64,000 nucleotides of DNA from an uncultured Lachnospiraceae bacterium (GTDB taxonomy: Bacteria > Bacillota > Clostridia > Lachnospirales > Lachnospiraceae), in the NCBI GenBank assembly GCA_910586555.1, contig CAJUJY010000007.1, positions 1 to 64,000 on the forward strand. The letters are read 5' to 3'. The notes under the pieces are model-generated. The model saw only the letters and a program-made list of their open reading frames with translations. It did no database searches and was not told the DNA's origin. The first letter of the stretch is position 1. Each line of letters starts with the position of its first letter. Shown here in pieces: positions 35,267 through 45,390 of the stretch. Position numbers and translations under genes: made by a program.

Positions 35267-36094
35267 TCATAATAAACAATAAACCATTATTGCCTGCTGT
35301 ATGGCAAGTAAATTCTTTTTAAAACCATATCCAGCAAAATATCCAGACATTACCACACTTTCTGAAACCTCTTCCCCACGGTAAAATGGCGGGCACGGGT
35401 TTAATATTGCACCTTGGTTTGCCATTTCCATTATTTCTGTTGTTATCTGCAAATCTTTAAAGTCTTTTAATGCTTCATGCGGAATGGAGTCTGTGCATAT
35501 AATATCTTTTCCTCTGGCAGCTTCTTCTATATTATAATATATATGCACATCTTCCATTTCATAGCCCTTTGCACAGCACTGGGACAATTCAAGCCCCATA
35601 ACAGCGGAAGCTTCCTTCCATGACAGCCCTATATTTCCAGACCTGCCACAGAATAAATATTTATCATGTACAAAGTCTTTTCTTATTTTAGAAAGTGAAT
35701 ACATATCTGATATAATTTCGCATGGATGGTTTATATCTGTCATTGCGTTTATAACTGGAACATTTAAATAACCTGCCATTTTTTCAACTATATTGATATC
35801 ACCATATCTTACAATAACAATATCAGCCCAGTTATCAAGATAACCACAGACATCTTTTAAATCCTCTTTTTTACCAAGCGTTTCATTTGGAAAAAGTACA
35901 GGCTGCCCTCCCAGTAAATATATACCTTTTTCAAATGCCAGCCTTGTCCTTATACTTGTATATGGAAAAAACATTACAACACTTTTTCCGTTTAATATGC
36001 CATTATATTTTCCATTATTAATTTCATCTGCAATATCAAATATTTTATATATATCACCAGCACAAAAATCTGTTAATCTCACTAAATTTTTCAT
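35267..36094 (-). CDS. Aspartate/ornithine carbamoyltransferase-family protein, atypical
   Basis: 275 residues with the two-domain carbamoyltransferase plan. The carbamoyl-phosphate loop is TSIRTRLAFEKG (family: STRTR, so the first Thr is Ile), then INHPCEI (family: HPCQ, Gln to Glu) and NPCPPFYRGEEVSE where ornithine enzymes have HCLP. It is about 30-60 residues shorter than standard enzymes, and ornithine's DLGG-type loop is not evident. It may act on another amine or amino acid, or may have lost activity. No arginine- or pyrimidine-pathway gene is adjacent; it starts 12 nt after yfbR ends, so the two are probably co-transcribed. AGGGGA before ATG 36094. Confidence 0.7.
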   Translation of the reverse strand: MKNLVRLTDFCAGDIYKIFDIADEINNGKYNGILNGKSVVMFFPYTSIRTRLAFEKGIYLLGGQPVLFPNETLGKKEDLKDVCGYLDNWADIVIVRYGDINIVEKMAGYLNVPVINAMTDINHPCEIISDMYSLSKIRKDFVHDKYLFCGRSGNIGLSWKEASAVMGLELSQCCAKGYEMEDVHIYYNIEEAARGKDIICTDSIPHEALKDFKDLQITTEIMEMANQGAILNPCPPFYRGEEVSESVVMSGYFAGYGFKKNLLAIQQAIMVYCLL

Positions 36095-36106
36095 AAATAA
36101 AATCCC

Positions 36107-36682
36107 CTATAACTCATCAAGCGTTTTTCCATATGCTCCAAGAAATTCATCACAAAATATATCTGCTTCTTTACATTGCATTTTTTTTATAGAATCCATT
36201 AAAGAATTTTTAGCACATATAAATTCCCTGTTCCCTGCTTTTTCTTCTTCAATACATTTAATAACAGCAGACAGTTTGTCTGCTGCTTTTACAAGTTTTA
36301 ATGCCTCCTGGTCTTTTTCCCCTCCAAAGTAACACATATAGTATTCCTGCATATCCCCTGGCAGCATATTTATTATACGCAAAGCCGCTTCTTTCTCTAT
36401 CTCTTTATATGCCTTGTTTATTATTTCATTATCATATTTTACAGGGGCTGGCATATCCCCTGTAATTATTTCAGTGCAGTCATGGTAAACCCCGAGCATT
36501 GCAATATGCTCAGGATTATAATTCTTACCAAGCCTTAAATTACCAATAACTGCAAGTGCATGTGCTATTATTGCCACCTCAAGGGAATGTTCACTTATAT
36601 TTTCTCTTACAGAATTTCTCATAAGTGCCCATCTTTTAATATATTTCATACGTGACATCATGGCAAAAAAAGTATTTTTCAC
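36107..36682 (-). CDS. 5'-deoxynucleotidase of the YfbR family (HD domain)
   Basis: 191-residue HD-superfamily phosphohydrolase: MKYIKRWALMRNSVRENISEHSLEVA carries the first His (about 37), HDCTEIITGD is the HD pair (about 69-70) and DKLSAVIKCIEE carries the distal Asp (about 136). The family removes phosphate from deoxynucleoside 5'-monophosphates. GTG 36682 with GGGGG upstream is the likely start. It shares direction with the carbamoyltransferase gene that follows. Confidence 0.88.
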   Translation of the reverse strand: MKNTFFAMMSRMKYIKRWALMRNSVRENISEHSLEVAIIAHALAVIGNLRLGKNYNPEHIAMLGVYHDCTEIITGDMPAPVKYDNEIINKAYKEIEKEAALRIINMLPGDMQEYYMCYFGGEKDQEALKLVKAADKLSAVIKCIEEEKAGNREFICAKNSLMDSIKKMQCKEADIFCDEFLGAYGKTLDEL

Positions 36683-36733
36683 ATTTATACCCCCTGTGTG
36701 CCTGTATGCATACTAATTAATAATTTAAAAATA

Positions 36734-39577
36734 TTATTTTGCCAGCATTTTTTTAATATAATAACCTGTGTAGGACTCCTTAACTTCTGCTACTTCTTCA
36801 GGTGTGCCCGATGTAAGCAGCGTACCTCCGTTTTCCCCGCCTTCAGGCCCCATATCAATTATATAATCTGCTGTTTTAATAACATCAAGGTTATGTTCTA
36901 TTACAATTACTGTATTCCCATTTTCTGTAAGCCTGTTTAAAATATCCACAAGTTTATGGACATCTGCAAAGTGCAGCCCTGTTGTTGGTTCATCTAATAT
37001 ATATACTGTCTTTCCTGTACTTCTGCGGCTAAGTTCTGTTGCAAGTTTTACACGCTGTGCCTCACCGCCGGATAGTGTAGTAGATGGCTGGCCAAGCTTA
37101 ATATATGAAAGCCCCGTATCATAAAGTGTCTGCATTTTATTGCGTATACTTGGTATATTTTCAAAAAACACAAGAGCCTCTTCTACTGTCATGTCTAATA
37201 CATCATATATGCTTTTGCCCTTATATTTTACATCTAATGTTTCCCTATTATACCTTTTGCCGCCACATACTTCACATGGCACATAAACATCAGGCAGGAA
37301 ATTCATTTCTATTTTTATTATTCCGTCGCCACTGCATGCCTCACACCTTCCACCTTTTACATTAAAACTAAACCTGCCCTTTTTATAGCCCTTCATCTTT
37401 GCATCAGATGTAGCAGCAAAAATATCCCTTATCATATCAAATACACCTGTATATGTTGCAGGGTTTGAACGTGGTGTCCTTCCTATTGGTGACTGGTCAA
37501 TATTAATAACTTTATCAAGGTTTTCTATACCTTCAACACTTTTGCACAGCCCTGGTATATATCTTGCATGGTTAAGTTTTTTAGCAAGGTATTTATACAA
37601 TATCTCATTTACAAGTGAACTTTTGCCAGAACCTGAAACACCTGTAACACATGTCATTACGCCTATAGGGAATGACACATCAATATTTTTAAGGTTATTC
37701 TCCCTTGCACCTTTTACCGTAATAAAACCTTTGGGTTTTCTTCGTAAAGATGGCACAGGAATTTTTTTACGTCCTCCTAGGTATTCACCTGTTACGGAAC
37801 CTGGTGTATCAATTATTTCCTGCGCTGTCCCTTTTGCCACAACATGCCCGCCATGCTCACCAGCGCCCGGGCCTATATCAACTATATAATCTGCTGCAAA
37901 CATTGTATCTTCATCATGTTCTACAACTATAAGGGTATTGCCAAGGTCTTTTAATTTATTTAATGTATTAAGAAGCTTGTCATTATCGCGCTGGTGAAGC
38001 CCTATGCTTGGCTCATCAAGTATATATGCAACACCTACAAGCCCTGAACCAATCTGCGTGGCAAGGCGTATGCGCTGTGCTTCACCTCCTGATAAGCTTC
38101 CGGTATAACGTGAAAGTGAAAGATAATCAAGCCCCACATCTATAAGGAATTTTACCCTGGCACGTATTTCTTTAAGTACAGTCCTGCCTATTTTTAACTG
38201 TTTCTCACTAAGCTTAAGGTTTTCAAGAAATTCCATAAGTTTTTTAATGGAAAGGGATGTAATATCCGCAATATTTTTATCTGCTATTGTAACAGCAAGC
38301 GCCTCTTTCTTAAGCCTTTTGCCGCCACATGCTTTACATGGGGTTATACGCATAAATGTTTCATACTCCCTTTTTGAAACATCGGAACTTGTTTCCCTGT
38401 ACCTGCGCTCTACATTTTTAATAACCCCTTCAAACGCAACATCGTACACCCCTTCACCACGCTGCCCTTTATAATATACCTTTACTTCTTTCCCACCAGT
38501 CCCATGCATTATTATGTTCTGTATATCTTCTGGCAGTTCACAGTAAGGTGTATTTAAATCAAAACCATATTCCCTTGCAAGTGCATCTAAAAGACATCTT
38601 GAAAAGCTGGACTTATCTGGTACAGACTGCCACCCGCTTACAGCAAATGGCCCGTCTGCAAGGCTTATTGTTTTATCAGGAAGTATAAGGTCTTCATCAA
38701 ACTCCATTTTATAACCTATGCCATTACATACTTCACACGCCCCAAATGGGTTATTAAATGAAAATATCCTTGGTTCAATTTCATCAATGCTTATACCACA
38801 GTCTGCACATGAAAAGCTCTGGCTGAAATTAACCCTTTCCCCTCCAGGTATATCAGCTATAAGAAGGCCGTCTGACAGGCGCAGTACACTTTCTATCGAA
38901 TCTGAAAGCCTTTTTCCAATGCCTTCACGTATAACCAGCCTGTCCACCATAATTTCTATATTATGTTTTTTATTTTTATCAAGTTTTATTTCCTCTGAAA
39001 GTTCATATATATCACCGTCAACAACTACCCTTACATACCCGCTTTTTTTTGCACTTTCAAATACTTTGGTATGCTGGCCCTTCCTTCCCCTTACTACAGG
39101 CGCTAAAAGCTGTATTTTTGTACCTTCAGGAAATGACATTATTTCATCAGCTATCTGGTCAACAGTCTGTTTTTTAATCTCCTTGCCGCACTTAGGGCAG
39201 TGTGGTATACCTGCCCTTGCATAAAGCAGCCTGAAATAATCATAAATCTCAGTTACAGTGCCAACAGTTGAACGCGGGTTCCTGTTAGTGGATTTCTGGT
39301 CAATGGAAATAGCAGGGGGAAGCCCTTCTATGCTTTCAACATTGGGTTTTTCCATAAGCCCAAGGAACTGCCTTGCATAAGAAGATAAAGATTCCATATA
39401 CCTTCTCTGCCCCTCTGCATATATAGTATCAAAAGCAAGTGAAGACTTGCCAGAACCACTAAGCCCTGTAAATACAACAAAACTGTCACGTGGTATATCA
39501 ATATCTATGCCTTTAAGATTGTGTTCATATGCCTTTCTTATCTTAATGTATTTCATAACTTCTTTATGCACTGCCAT
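36734..39577 (-). CDS. uvrA: Excinuclease ABC subunit A
   Basis: 947 residues, full length. Damage-recognition ATPase of nucleotide excision repair. Two ABC ATPase modules: Walker A FTGLSGSGKSSLAFDT (about 34-49) and VTGVSGSGKSSLVNEI (about 635-650), and signature LSGGEAQRIRLA and LSGGEAQRVKLA. Zinc-binding Cys clusters include CxxC...CxxC in CPKCGKE / CADCG and CEACSGDG / CEVCGGKRY. AAAGGA precedes ATG 39577. uvrB is not in the window. Confidence 0.97.
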   Translation of the reverse strand: MAVHKEVMKYIKIRKAYEHNLKGIDIDIPRDSFVVFTGLSGSGKSSLAFDTIYAEGQRRYMESLSSYARQFLGLMEKPNVESIEGLPPAISIDQKSTNRNPRSTVGTVTEIYDYFRLLYARAGIPHCPKCGKEIKKQTVDQIADEIMSFPEGTKIQLLAPVVRGRKGQHTKVFESAKKSGYVRVVVDGDIYELSEEIKLDKNKKHNIEIMVDRLVIREGIGKRLSDSIESVLRLSDGLLIADIPGGERVNFSQSFSCADCGISIDEIEPRIFSFNNPFGACEVCNGIGYKMEFDEDLILPDKTISLADGPFAVSGWQSVPDKSSFSRCLLDALAREYGFDLNTPYCELPEDIQNIIMHGTGGKEVKVYYKGQRGEGVYDVAFEGVIKNVERRYRETSSDVSKREYETFMRITPCKACGGKRLKKEALAVTIADKNIADITSLSIKKLMEFLENLKLSEKQLKIGRTVLKEIRARVKFLIDVGLDYLSLSRYTGSLSGGEAQRIRLATQIGSGLVGVAYILDEPSIGLHQRDNDKLLNTLNKLKDLGNTLIVVEHDEDTMFAADYIVDIGPGAGEHGGHVVAKGTAQEIIDTPGSVTGEYLGGRKKIPVPSLRRKPKGFITVKGARENNLKNIDVSFPIGVMTCVTGVSGSGKSSLVNEILYKYLAKKLNHARYIPGLCKSVEGIENLDKVINIDQSPIGRTPRSNPATYTGVFDMIRDIFAATSDAKMKGYKKGRFSFNVKGGRCEACSGDGIIKIEMNFLPDVYVPCEVCGGKRYNRETLDVKYKGKSIYDVLDMTVEEALVFFENIPSIRNKMQTLYDTGLSYIKLGQPSTTLSGGEAQRVKLATELSRRSTGKTVYILDEPTTGLHFADVHKLVDILNRLTENGNTVIVIEHNLDVIKTADYIIDMGPEGGENGGTLLTSGTPEEVAEVKESYTGYYIKKMLAK

Positions 39578-39696
39578 ATTTGTAATATCCTTTCATAATT
39601 TATTTAAACAGCATACCACGAATTACAGTGCATTTCAAGTACATATGTTCGTTTTATTTGTATTTTTTATAGCACATGTTTTATATATATAAATAT

Positions 39697-41133
39697 TTAT
39701 TCCCCGCTTAAAACCTGGTCAAGTACCTTTGCCAAAGGTTCCATTGCATTTTTAGCCTCCTCAACTGTATTATTTTCATTGCCAAGTTCTATAAGCAGGA
39801 AATTCTCACGCAAATGCATATTATAACGGTATCCTTTTAAATAGACAGGCCTTGCAAAATCAGGATAATTTTCCATGCATTTTAATTTCATCTGTAAACT
39901 AAATGCAAGATTTGCCTGGAGGTTTTTATTATGGAGATATTCAATATTTCCTGATGAATTTCTTGAAAGCCCGTTAAAAAACATAACCTGTGCTGTTTTT
40001 TTACCATCTATAGTAGTAAGCCTTTGTACAGAATTACCCACACCGTCCCTGTGTAAATCTATAATTACTTCTATTGATGGATACTTTTTTAATGTTTCTT
40101 CAAGTTTGTCTGCTGCTTTATTATATGCTTTGCTTCTGTCAATATTTCCATTTATCCTGTCAAATTCCGTTGTGTCATGTATAACATTGTAACCATACTT
40201 TTTACGTAACAGGTATGCCAGGCGGCTGCCCACACCTACAATAGAATCTGACTGCTTCCCCTTTTTACTGTCTATAAATGCTTCCGAAGCAGCATGTGTG
40301 TGAAAAATTAAAATCTGGGGTTTGTTGCTTTTTTCTATTGTTACATCTTTAGAAAGCAGCTTTCCAACATTAAAAACTGAATTATCTATAGATGTTGATG
40401 AATCTGTTATGTAAAAATTCTTTAAAAGGAATGAACGGCTTTTACTGCTCTTTAATTTATTTATTGCAGCTATATTACTTTTTATTTGTGGTGAAAATGC
40501 TGTACTTGCAGCATTATTTTCTTCTGTATTATTATCATTGCTGCTATTTATCCCGCCATCCTCCCCAGTATAAACTTCCCCTGCGGCATCAGGGCTGCCA
40601 TTTCCAGATCCATTACTTTCTGTCCCTGTTATATTTTCTGTACTTCCAGGATCTACAGACTGGCTTTTAATATCTTCATTTTCAGCAAGCATATTGTTAT
40701 AATTCTTTTCTTCCTGTATAAACTTTGCAACCTGCATATCAGAATTTTCAAACAGCCTTTTTGCAACTGCCATATCACTTCCTGCACCACTCCAGAAAAA
40801 GTTCCTGCTTCTATAGCCTGGATAAACTGAAGCAAGGCTTTTAGAACCATCTATGGATTTTTTATTAATATCATTGCTATTCTCTACCAGATACGTCATA
40901 AAAGGACATGCTTCAAAAATTATTTTCCACTGGAAAGAGGCATAATCCTCTTTATTCTCCAGCTTTACAATATCTATATTAGACATTCCGGCATTAACTA
41001 TATAATTAATAAACATATTATATATATTTTTCTTAAGGCTGTCTTTATCTTTTAACAGAATACCTGTCCATACAATTATTATAAAAACTGCAAATATATA
41101 TACTGCCCCACGCTTTACCCTGCTTTTCCCCAT
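39697..41133 (-). CDS. spoIIP: Stage II sporulation protein P
   Basis: About 478 residues. N-terminal transmembrane helix (about 10-30), an Asn/Ser/Asp-rich low-complexity region (about 125-210), and the SpoIIP amidase/endopeptidase domain (about 240-478) with LIFHTHAASEAF (His), DLHRDGVG (His) and a late LLIELGNENNTVEEAKN (Glu). With SpoIID and SpoIIM it degrades septal peptidoglycan so the mother cell can engulf the forespore. Start chosen at ATG 41133 with GAGG 7 nt upstream; an upstream TTG reading lacks proper SD spacing. It follows gpr, the usual clostridial order. Confidence 0.93.
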   Translation of the reverse strand: MGKSRVKRGAVYIFAVFIIIVWTGILLKDKDSLKKNIYNMFINYIVNAGMSNIDIVKLENKEDYASFQWKIIFEACPFMTYLVENSNDINKKSIDGSKSLASVYPGYRSRNFFWSGAGSDMAVAKRLFENSDMQVAKFIQEEKNYNNMLAENEDIKSQSVDPGSTENITGTESNGSGNGSPDAAGEVYTGEDGGINSSNDNNTEENNAASTAFSPQIKSNIAAINKLKSSKSRSFLLKNFYITDSSTSIDNSVFNVGKLLSKDVTIEKSNKPQILIFHTHAASEAFIDSKKGKQSDSIVGVGSRLAYLLRKKYGYNVIHDTTEFDRINGNIDRSKAYNKAADKLEETLKKYPSIEVIIDLHRDGVGNSVQRLTTIDGKKTAQVMFFNGLSRNSSGNIEYLHNKNLQANLAFSLQMKLKCMENYPDFARPVYLKGYRYNMHLRENFLLIELGNENNTVEEAKNAMEPLAKVLDQVLSGE

Positions 41134-41348
41134 AACAAGCCTCACTTCCAGATATCCAAGTATTAGTGGAATAAATAGCAATTAGTGAAGGAAAATTTTC
41201 CTCCACTATTTTTTTATTGCATAAACATTCCTATAATTTCTATATACCATAGATATGAAGTTTAAACGGCTTCTATTCATTTTAATTTTACAATATATTT
41301 TATAGCCTTACCCTTGGTGTACTGCTAATATTTAACCTTTATTTGCTT

Positions 41349-42290
41349 TCAGCTTTCAAAAAAACTGTTTATCCCTCTTGATACAATACCGCCAATCCAC
41401 CTTACCTGTTCATCTATATCCTTTGGCGTTACAAAAAGGTTTTTTGTATTATTATTTACAATGCTTTCAAGGAAAATCTGTATTTCATTATCTGTAAACC
41501 CCTGTTTCTGCAATGTTTCTTCCATACATTCACTAACAATAACTGCTGCATCAACAACTGTAGGTACACCTATTGCAATTACTGGGACTTTCATTGTTTC
41601 CTCATTTATTTTATGCCTGTTATTGCCAATGCCTGCCCCTGGTGAAATACCTGTATCTGTTATCTGTATAGTCCTGCAAAGCCTTCCTATGCTGCGTGAA
41701 GCAAGTGCATCTACTACAAGTATATAATCAGGGCCTATATTTTCCACAATCCCGTTAAGCACCTCATAAGTTTCCATGCCTGTCTGTGCCATTACTCCGG
41801 GCGTTATTGCACAGACAACCTTATTTCCTCCAAGCATTTCTTCCCCAAATTCATGTACCATATGCCGGTTTACCATAATCTTTTCCATTACTACAGGCCC
41901 AAGTGCATCAGGAGTTGCAAACCTGTTTCCAAGCCCTGTAACCATATATGTTTCTGTATTTTCTTTATATGCCTGTCCTGCTTTTTCTTTTTTATCTTTT
42001 ACCATTCCCATAATTATATTACAGATTGTACCAGATACTTTATCCTCAAACTGCTTAGTATCCTTATCACTCATATATCTGCTTTTATCTGTAAACTCTA
42101 TTGTTACATAATTCCCTACAGGTTTTTTCATTAATTTAGCACCATTTTCATTAATAATATTTACTGTACTTATTCTTATACGTCCATCTTGTATTATCTT
42201 TTCATCTAAAGCCACACCTTTAATTTCAACATTATCCTCTGGAAAACTTTCCCTTGCTTCTATTGCAAGATCTGTCCTTTTCTCAAACAT
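41349..42290 (-). CDS. gpr: Germination protease Gpr
   Basis: About 313 residues. The N-terminal MFEKRTDLAIEARE contains the propeptide/processing region of this atypical aspartic-type (A25) protease. Further conserved stretches are VTGLGNRFATPDALGP (about 113-128), PGVMAQTGMETYE and SRSIGRLCRTIQITDTGISPGAGIGNNR cut by family spacing. It degrades small acid-soluble proteins during germination and is made in the forespore. ATG 42290 is better spaced from AAGGA than ATG 42299. Divergent from rpsT. Confidence 0.95.
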   Translation of the reverse strand: MFEKRTDLAIEARESFPEDNVEIKGVALDEKIIQDGRIRISTVNIINENGAKLMKKPVGNYVTIEFTDKSRYMSDKDTKQFEDKVSGTICNIIMGMVKDKKEKAGQAYKENTETYMVTGLGNRFATPDALGPVVMEKIMVNRHMVHEFGEEMLGGNKVVCAITPGVMAQTGMETYEVLNGIVENIGPDYILVVDALASRSIGRLCRTIQITDTGISPGAGIGNNRHKINEETMKVPVIAIGVPTVVDAAVIVSECMEETLQKQGFTDNEIQIFLESIVNNNTKNLFVTPKDIDEQVRWIGGIVSRGINSFFES

Positions 42291-42379
42291 AAATTCCATT
42301 CCTTTCTTAATCCAGGTACAATATAAATCTCAATATTAATTATTATCTGCAAATTTTTTATCTTTTTTCCAAAAACATA

Positions 42380-42408
42380 TTGACACATTTACCCATCCGG
42401 TCTATTAT
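42380..42408 (+). promoter_or_regulatory. rpsT promoter
   Basis: TTGACA (42380-42385), 17-nt spacer, TATTAT (42403-42408). The untranslated leader of about 70 nt contains the hairpin CCATCAA (42423-42429) / TTGATGG (42446-42452), a plausible S20 autoregulatory site. Confidence 0.8.
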
Positions 42409-42484
42409 ATATAGGTGTGTTTCCATCAAAGCCGCCGTGTCAGGATTGATGGACAAACTTATTCCATAACCAGGAGGTGAAAAA

Positions 42485-42748
42485 ATGGCTAATATTAAAT
42501 CAGCAAAGAAAAGGATTTTAATAGACCGCAGAAATGCAGAAAGGAATAAATCTATTAAATCAAGGGTTAAAACCGCTATTAAGCGTGTTAATACAGCTAT
42601 AGCAGCCAATGATAAAGCTGCTGCCAGTACAGAATTAATTAAAGCTGTAAGTGAAATTGACAAGGCAGCAAAAAAAGGTATTTTCCATAAAAAGACAGCT
42701 TCAAGAAAAGTTTCCCGTCTGACTTTAGCTGTTAATAAAATCGCATAA
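42485..42748 (+). CDS. rpsT: 30S ribosomal protein S20
   Basis: 87 residues, Lys/Arg/Ala-rich helical bundle: NIKSAKKRIL at the start, NKSIKSRVKTAIKRV, and the C-terminal KKGIFHKKTASRKVSRL typical of S20. It binds 16S rRNA in the body of the small subunit. CAGGAGG precedes ATG 42485. A strong promoter and a strong terminator make it a single-gene unit; it is divergent from gpr, as in many Clostridia. Confidence 0.97.
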   Translation: MANIKSAKKRILIDRRNAERNKSIKSRVKTAIKRVNTAIAANDKAAASTELIKAVSEIDKAAKKGIFHKKTASRKVSRLTLAVNKIA

Positions 42749-42768
42749 ATTATTTTATTCTTTATAAA

Positions 42769-42802
42769 AAAAAGCTGCCTTATGGTGTGGGCAGCTTTTT
42801 TT
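42769..42802 (+). terminator. rpsT terminator
   Basis: AAAAAGCTGCC / GGCAGCTTTTT with a 10-nt loop and a T run. Confidence 0.95.
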
Positions 42803-42882
42803 ATTTAACATAAGGATGCCAGGCTTTGCCTGGCATCCGTTGTTTTACTTTGCCAGATACTGCATATTAAATTATTTAAATA

Positions 42883-45390
42883 TTATTTTTTAAATTTTAC
42901 CTTTTTGCCAGCGCCTTTAGCTTTTATAATTTTCTTATATAGCTTCAATTTCTTAGCTGGCACTTTTATTACTGCTTTTTTGTTTATGCCTTTAAATGCA
43001 TTAGTTCCTATTCTCTTAGCTGTAAGCTTTTTAGTTTTGATTGTAATATTCTTTAAATTCCTGCAGCCTTTAAATGCATTTTTGCCAATTTTCTTTACAT
43101 TCACACCAATTACAACCTTTTTAAGCTTCTTATTGCCTTTAAAAGCATTTGGTGCAATAGATGTTACTTTGTACTTTTTGCTGCTTACTTTAATAGTAGA
43201 AGGAATTACAATACTTTTAACATTCTTTTTACCATTTATAAACTGTACCGTTCTTGTACCTTTTACAGATGTCACTTTATATTTTCCGCTATTTACAGTA
43301 ATTTTTTTACCAATTTTTATAACTGGCACTGCATTATTATCTTTACCATCACCATCTGTATATATAACATCAAACCCTCCTCCATTAAGCTTACTTGTAA
43401 AGTCTACATCATAAGTATTAATTGCTGTTCCTGATACAGTTATGCTTGTATTCTCTGCAACACTAATACTATATAAACCATTTTCACCTGGAGTAATATC
43501 CGTATTACCAGATTTAACTACTGGAGAACCAGCTATAAAACCATAACCTTCATCTGGTATAACATCAATATTAATGTCTGTTCCTTGTGCTACTGTTAAT
43601 TCTTCAGGATTTTCAAATACTTTATCTTTACTAACAATGTCTTCTCCTTCAAGAATACCATCACCAGAAACTTTATAACTTGCATTAACAAGTTTACTGT
43701 TACTAAAAGTAACTGTACGTTTTTGTATCTCTGCTTTACCTTTTATTTCTATACTATTTATCTTATCTGTTACTGTAATTGCACATTTATATGATGTTTT
43801 ATCTGTTTGTCCATCTGCTTCCTGCACATTTATATTAGCATCAGAAATTACATTGCCACTGCTATCCTTTGCAACAACTTCTGGAGCAGCACCAAATACT
43901 TTTTTATCATCTGCATTAATTAACAAGTTAACTATGCTTCCAATAGCAGCTTTAAGAGATTTAGGCGTCTTTGTATCTGAAGATGGTACGGTTACATTAG
44001 CTACTTTTTTGTCATTGTCCTTTAAATAATCTCCAGACACTGTATAGCCTGCCCCAGTAAGCCCTGAAGCATTAAAACTTAAATCCTGGTATGTCTGTGC
44101 AGTACCCGAAATATCCACAGACATTCCACATTTAAATGTAAAGTCAAACTTATAACTGCCATCATTATTTAAAGTTCCTGCAACCTCTTCCTCTTTGCCG
44201 TTCAAAGTTGTTTTAACTGTTGGTACATTTTCAGTATCCTTAACAAAAGTATAATCATCAGATGGTTTAACATTGAAGATAACAGAAGAACCACTAACTA
44301 CCTTATAGGCAAATTTTATATTAGAACCTTTAGTATTTAATTTATGTGGTATTCTATTAATTCGATTCGCATCATATGTAGCGTCACAAGTTGCATTTTC
44401 TAAATTATTATTAATGCTAATATATCTAATATGAGATGTTATATCTTTATTTGATATCTTTAATGTCATATTGCCATGTATTGTTATTTTATCTGTACTA
44501 TATGAAGCTTTAACACCATCTTCTGGACCAGTAACATTAATAGAAACAGGTTCTTTTCCATCAATATTTGTCACTACTGGGGTATTTATCAGAGCATATT
44601 CTATGCCATTATCATCTGATGCTACATCACCACATATAGAAATGGTAATCTTGTCACCTTCTTTTAACTCTGTTTTTTTACCTGATTTGTTAATATTAGG
44701 GAATATATTAATTTTTTCATCTAGATAAAAGAGTCCAGATACAACATAACCAAGATTTTGGGTTTTATTATTAAGCATAATAGATATAGCAGACTTCTGG
44801 TTATCATTAATTAACTCAAAATCACTTAAATCAATAGCTAACATACGGCATTGGTTATTACCTTCCGTTAAATTATCTTGTACAACAGTACCTGAAAGAG
44901 TTAAGTCTATATTCTGTTCTACTTTAATTCTAACATTATACTCTTGCAGTCTTCCGCTTTTTGTATCAAAAACAACATCTGTATTTGGACTTGTTTCAAT
45001 CTTTGGTATATTATCTTTAAAACTGTACAAAGGCGTAGGCTTACCATCATTACTATCTTTATCATAATTATCATCATAAAAAAACGCATAGTCCTTTGGT
45101 GCTTTAATGTTAAGATTCACATAATCCTCTGTTCCTTTTACTGTCTGGCTGCCTGTCTTAATTGTACTATTGTCTTGTAAATCCAATTGTTTACCAGTAC
45201 TGTCAGTAAATGTTAAGTCTACAGTGCCACCAGAAATATTGTTTGTAACTGTAATGGTTTTTTCTGTACCTTCCGCTGCTGCTTTTACTACTGGCTGTAC
45301 TGGTAATAATGAAATAACCAGTGCCAGTACCATTAATAAACTGGTTTTTCGTTTTGTACCTTTTGTTTGTTTAAAGTACTTTATAGAAAT
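42883..45390 (-). CDS. Secreted repeat protein with BspA-like LRR tail; apparent ATT start
   Basis: About 835 residues if started at ATT 45390. A strong SD (GAAAGGAG, 45398-45405) lies exactly 7 nt before ATT, and the frame from there gives a normal signal peptide: basic SIKYFKQTKGTKRK, hydrophobic LLMVLALVISLLP, cleavage near VKAAAEG. The first ATG in frame (45333) has no SD and would remove the basic region. The body has several repeats of about 80-100 residues ending in the VxISGTA / ITVSGTA pattern. The last 130 or so residues are a Lys-rich BspA-type LRR_5 segment (VTSIAPNAFKGNKKLKKVVIG ... IGKNAFKGC), shared with the next surface protein. It has no LPXTG. Confidence 0.8.
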   Translation of the reverse strand: MSIKYFKQTKGTKRKTSLLMVLALVISLLPVQPVVKAAAEGTEKTITVTNNISGGTVDLTFTDSTGKQLDLQDNSTIKTGSQTVKGTEDYVNLNIKAPKDYAFFYDDNYDKDSNDGKPTPLYSFKDNIPKIETSPNTDVVFDTKSGRLQEYNVRIKVEQNIDLTLSGTVVQDNLTEGNNQCRMLAIDLSDFELINDNQKSAISIMLNNKTQNLGYVVSGLFYLDEKINIFPNINKSGKKTELKEGDKITISICGDVASDDNGIEYALINTPVVTNIDGKEPVSINVTGPEDGVKASYSTDKITIHGNMTLKISNKDITSHIRYISINNNLENATCDATYDANRINRIPHKLNTKGSNIKFAYKVVSGSSVIFNVKPSDDYTFVKDTENVPTVKTTLNGKEEEVAGTLNNDGSYKFDFTFKCGMSVDISGTAQTYQDLSFNASGLTGAGYTVSGDYLKDNDKKVANVTVPSSDTKTPKSLKAAIGSIVNLLINADDKKVFGAAPEVVAKDSSGNVISDANINVQEADGQTDKTSYKCAITVTDKINSIEIKGKAEIQKRTVTFSNSKLVNASYKVSGDGILEGEDIVSKDKVFENPEELTVAQGTDINIDVIPDEGYGFIAGSPVVKSGNTDITPGENGLYSISVAENTSITVSGTAINTYDVDFTSKLNGGGFDVIYTDGDGKDNNAVPVIKIGKKITVNSGKYKVTSVKGTRTVQFINGKKNVKSIVIPSTIKVSSKKYKVTSIAPNAFKGNKKLKKVVIGVNVKKIGKNAFKGCRNLKNITIKTKKLTAKRIGTNAFKGINKKAVIKVPAKKLKLYKKIIKAKGAGKKVKFKK

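Noticed and set aside
41183..41215. Hairpin AGTG-A-AGGAAAATTTTCCT-C-CACT plus T run, as a terminator
   Set aside because: The T run points along the plus strand, where no gene precedes it; on the minus strand, where spoIIP is read, it lacks a T run. Function unclear.
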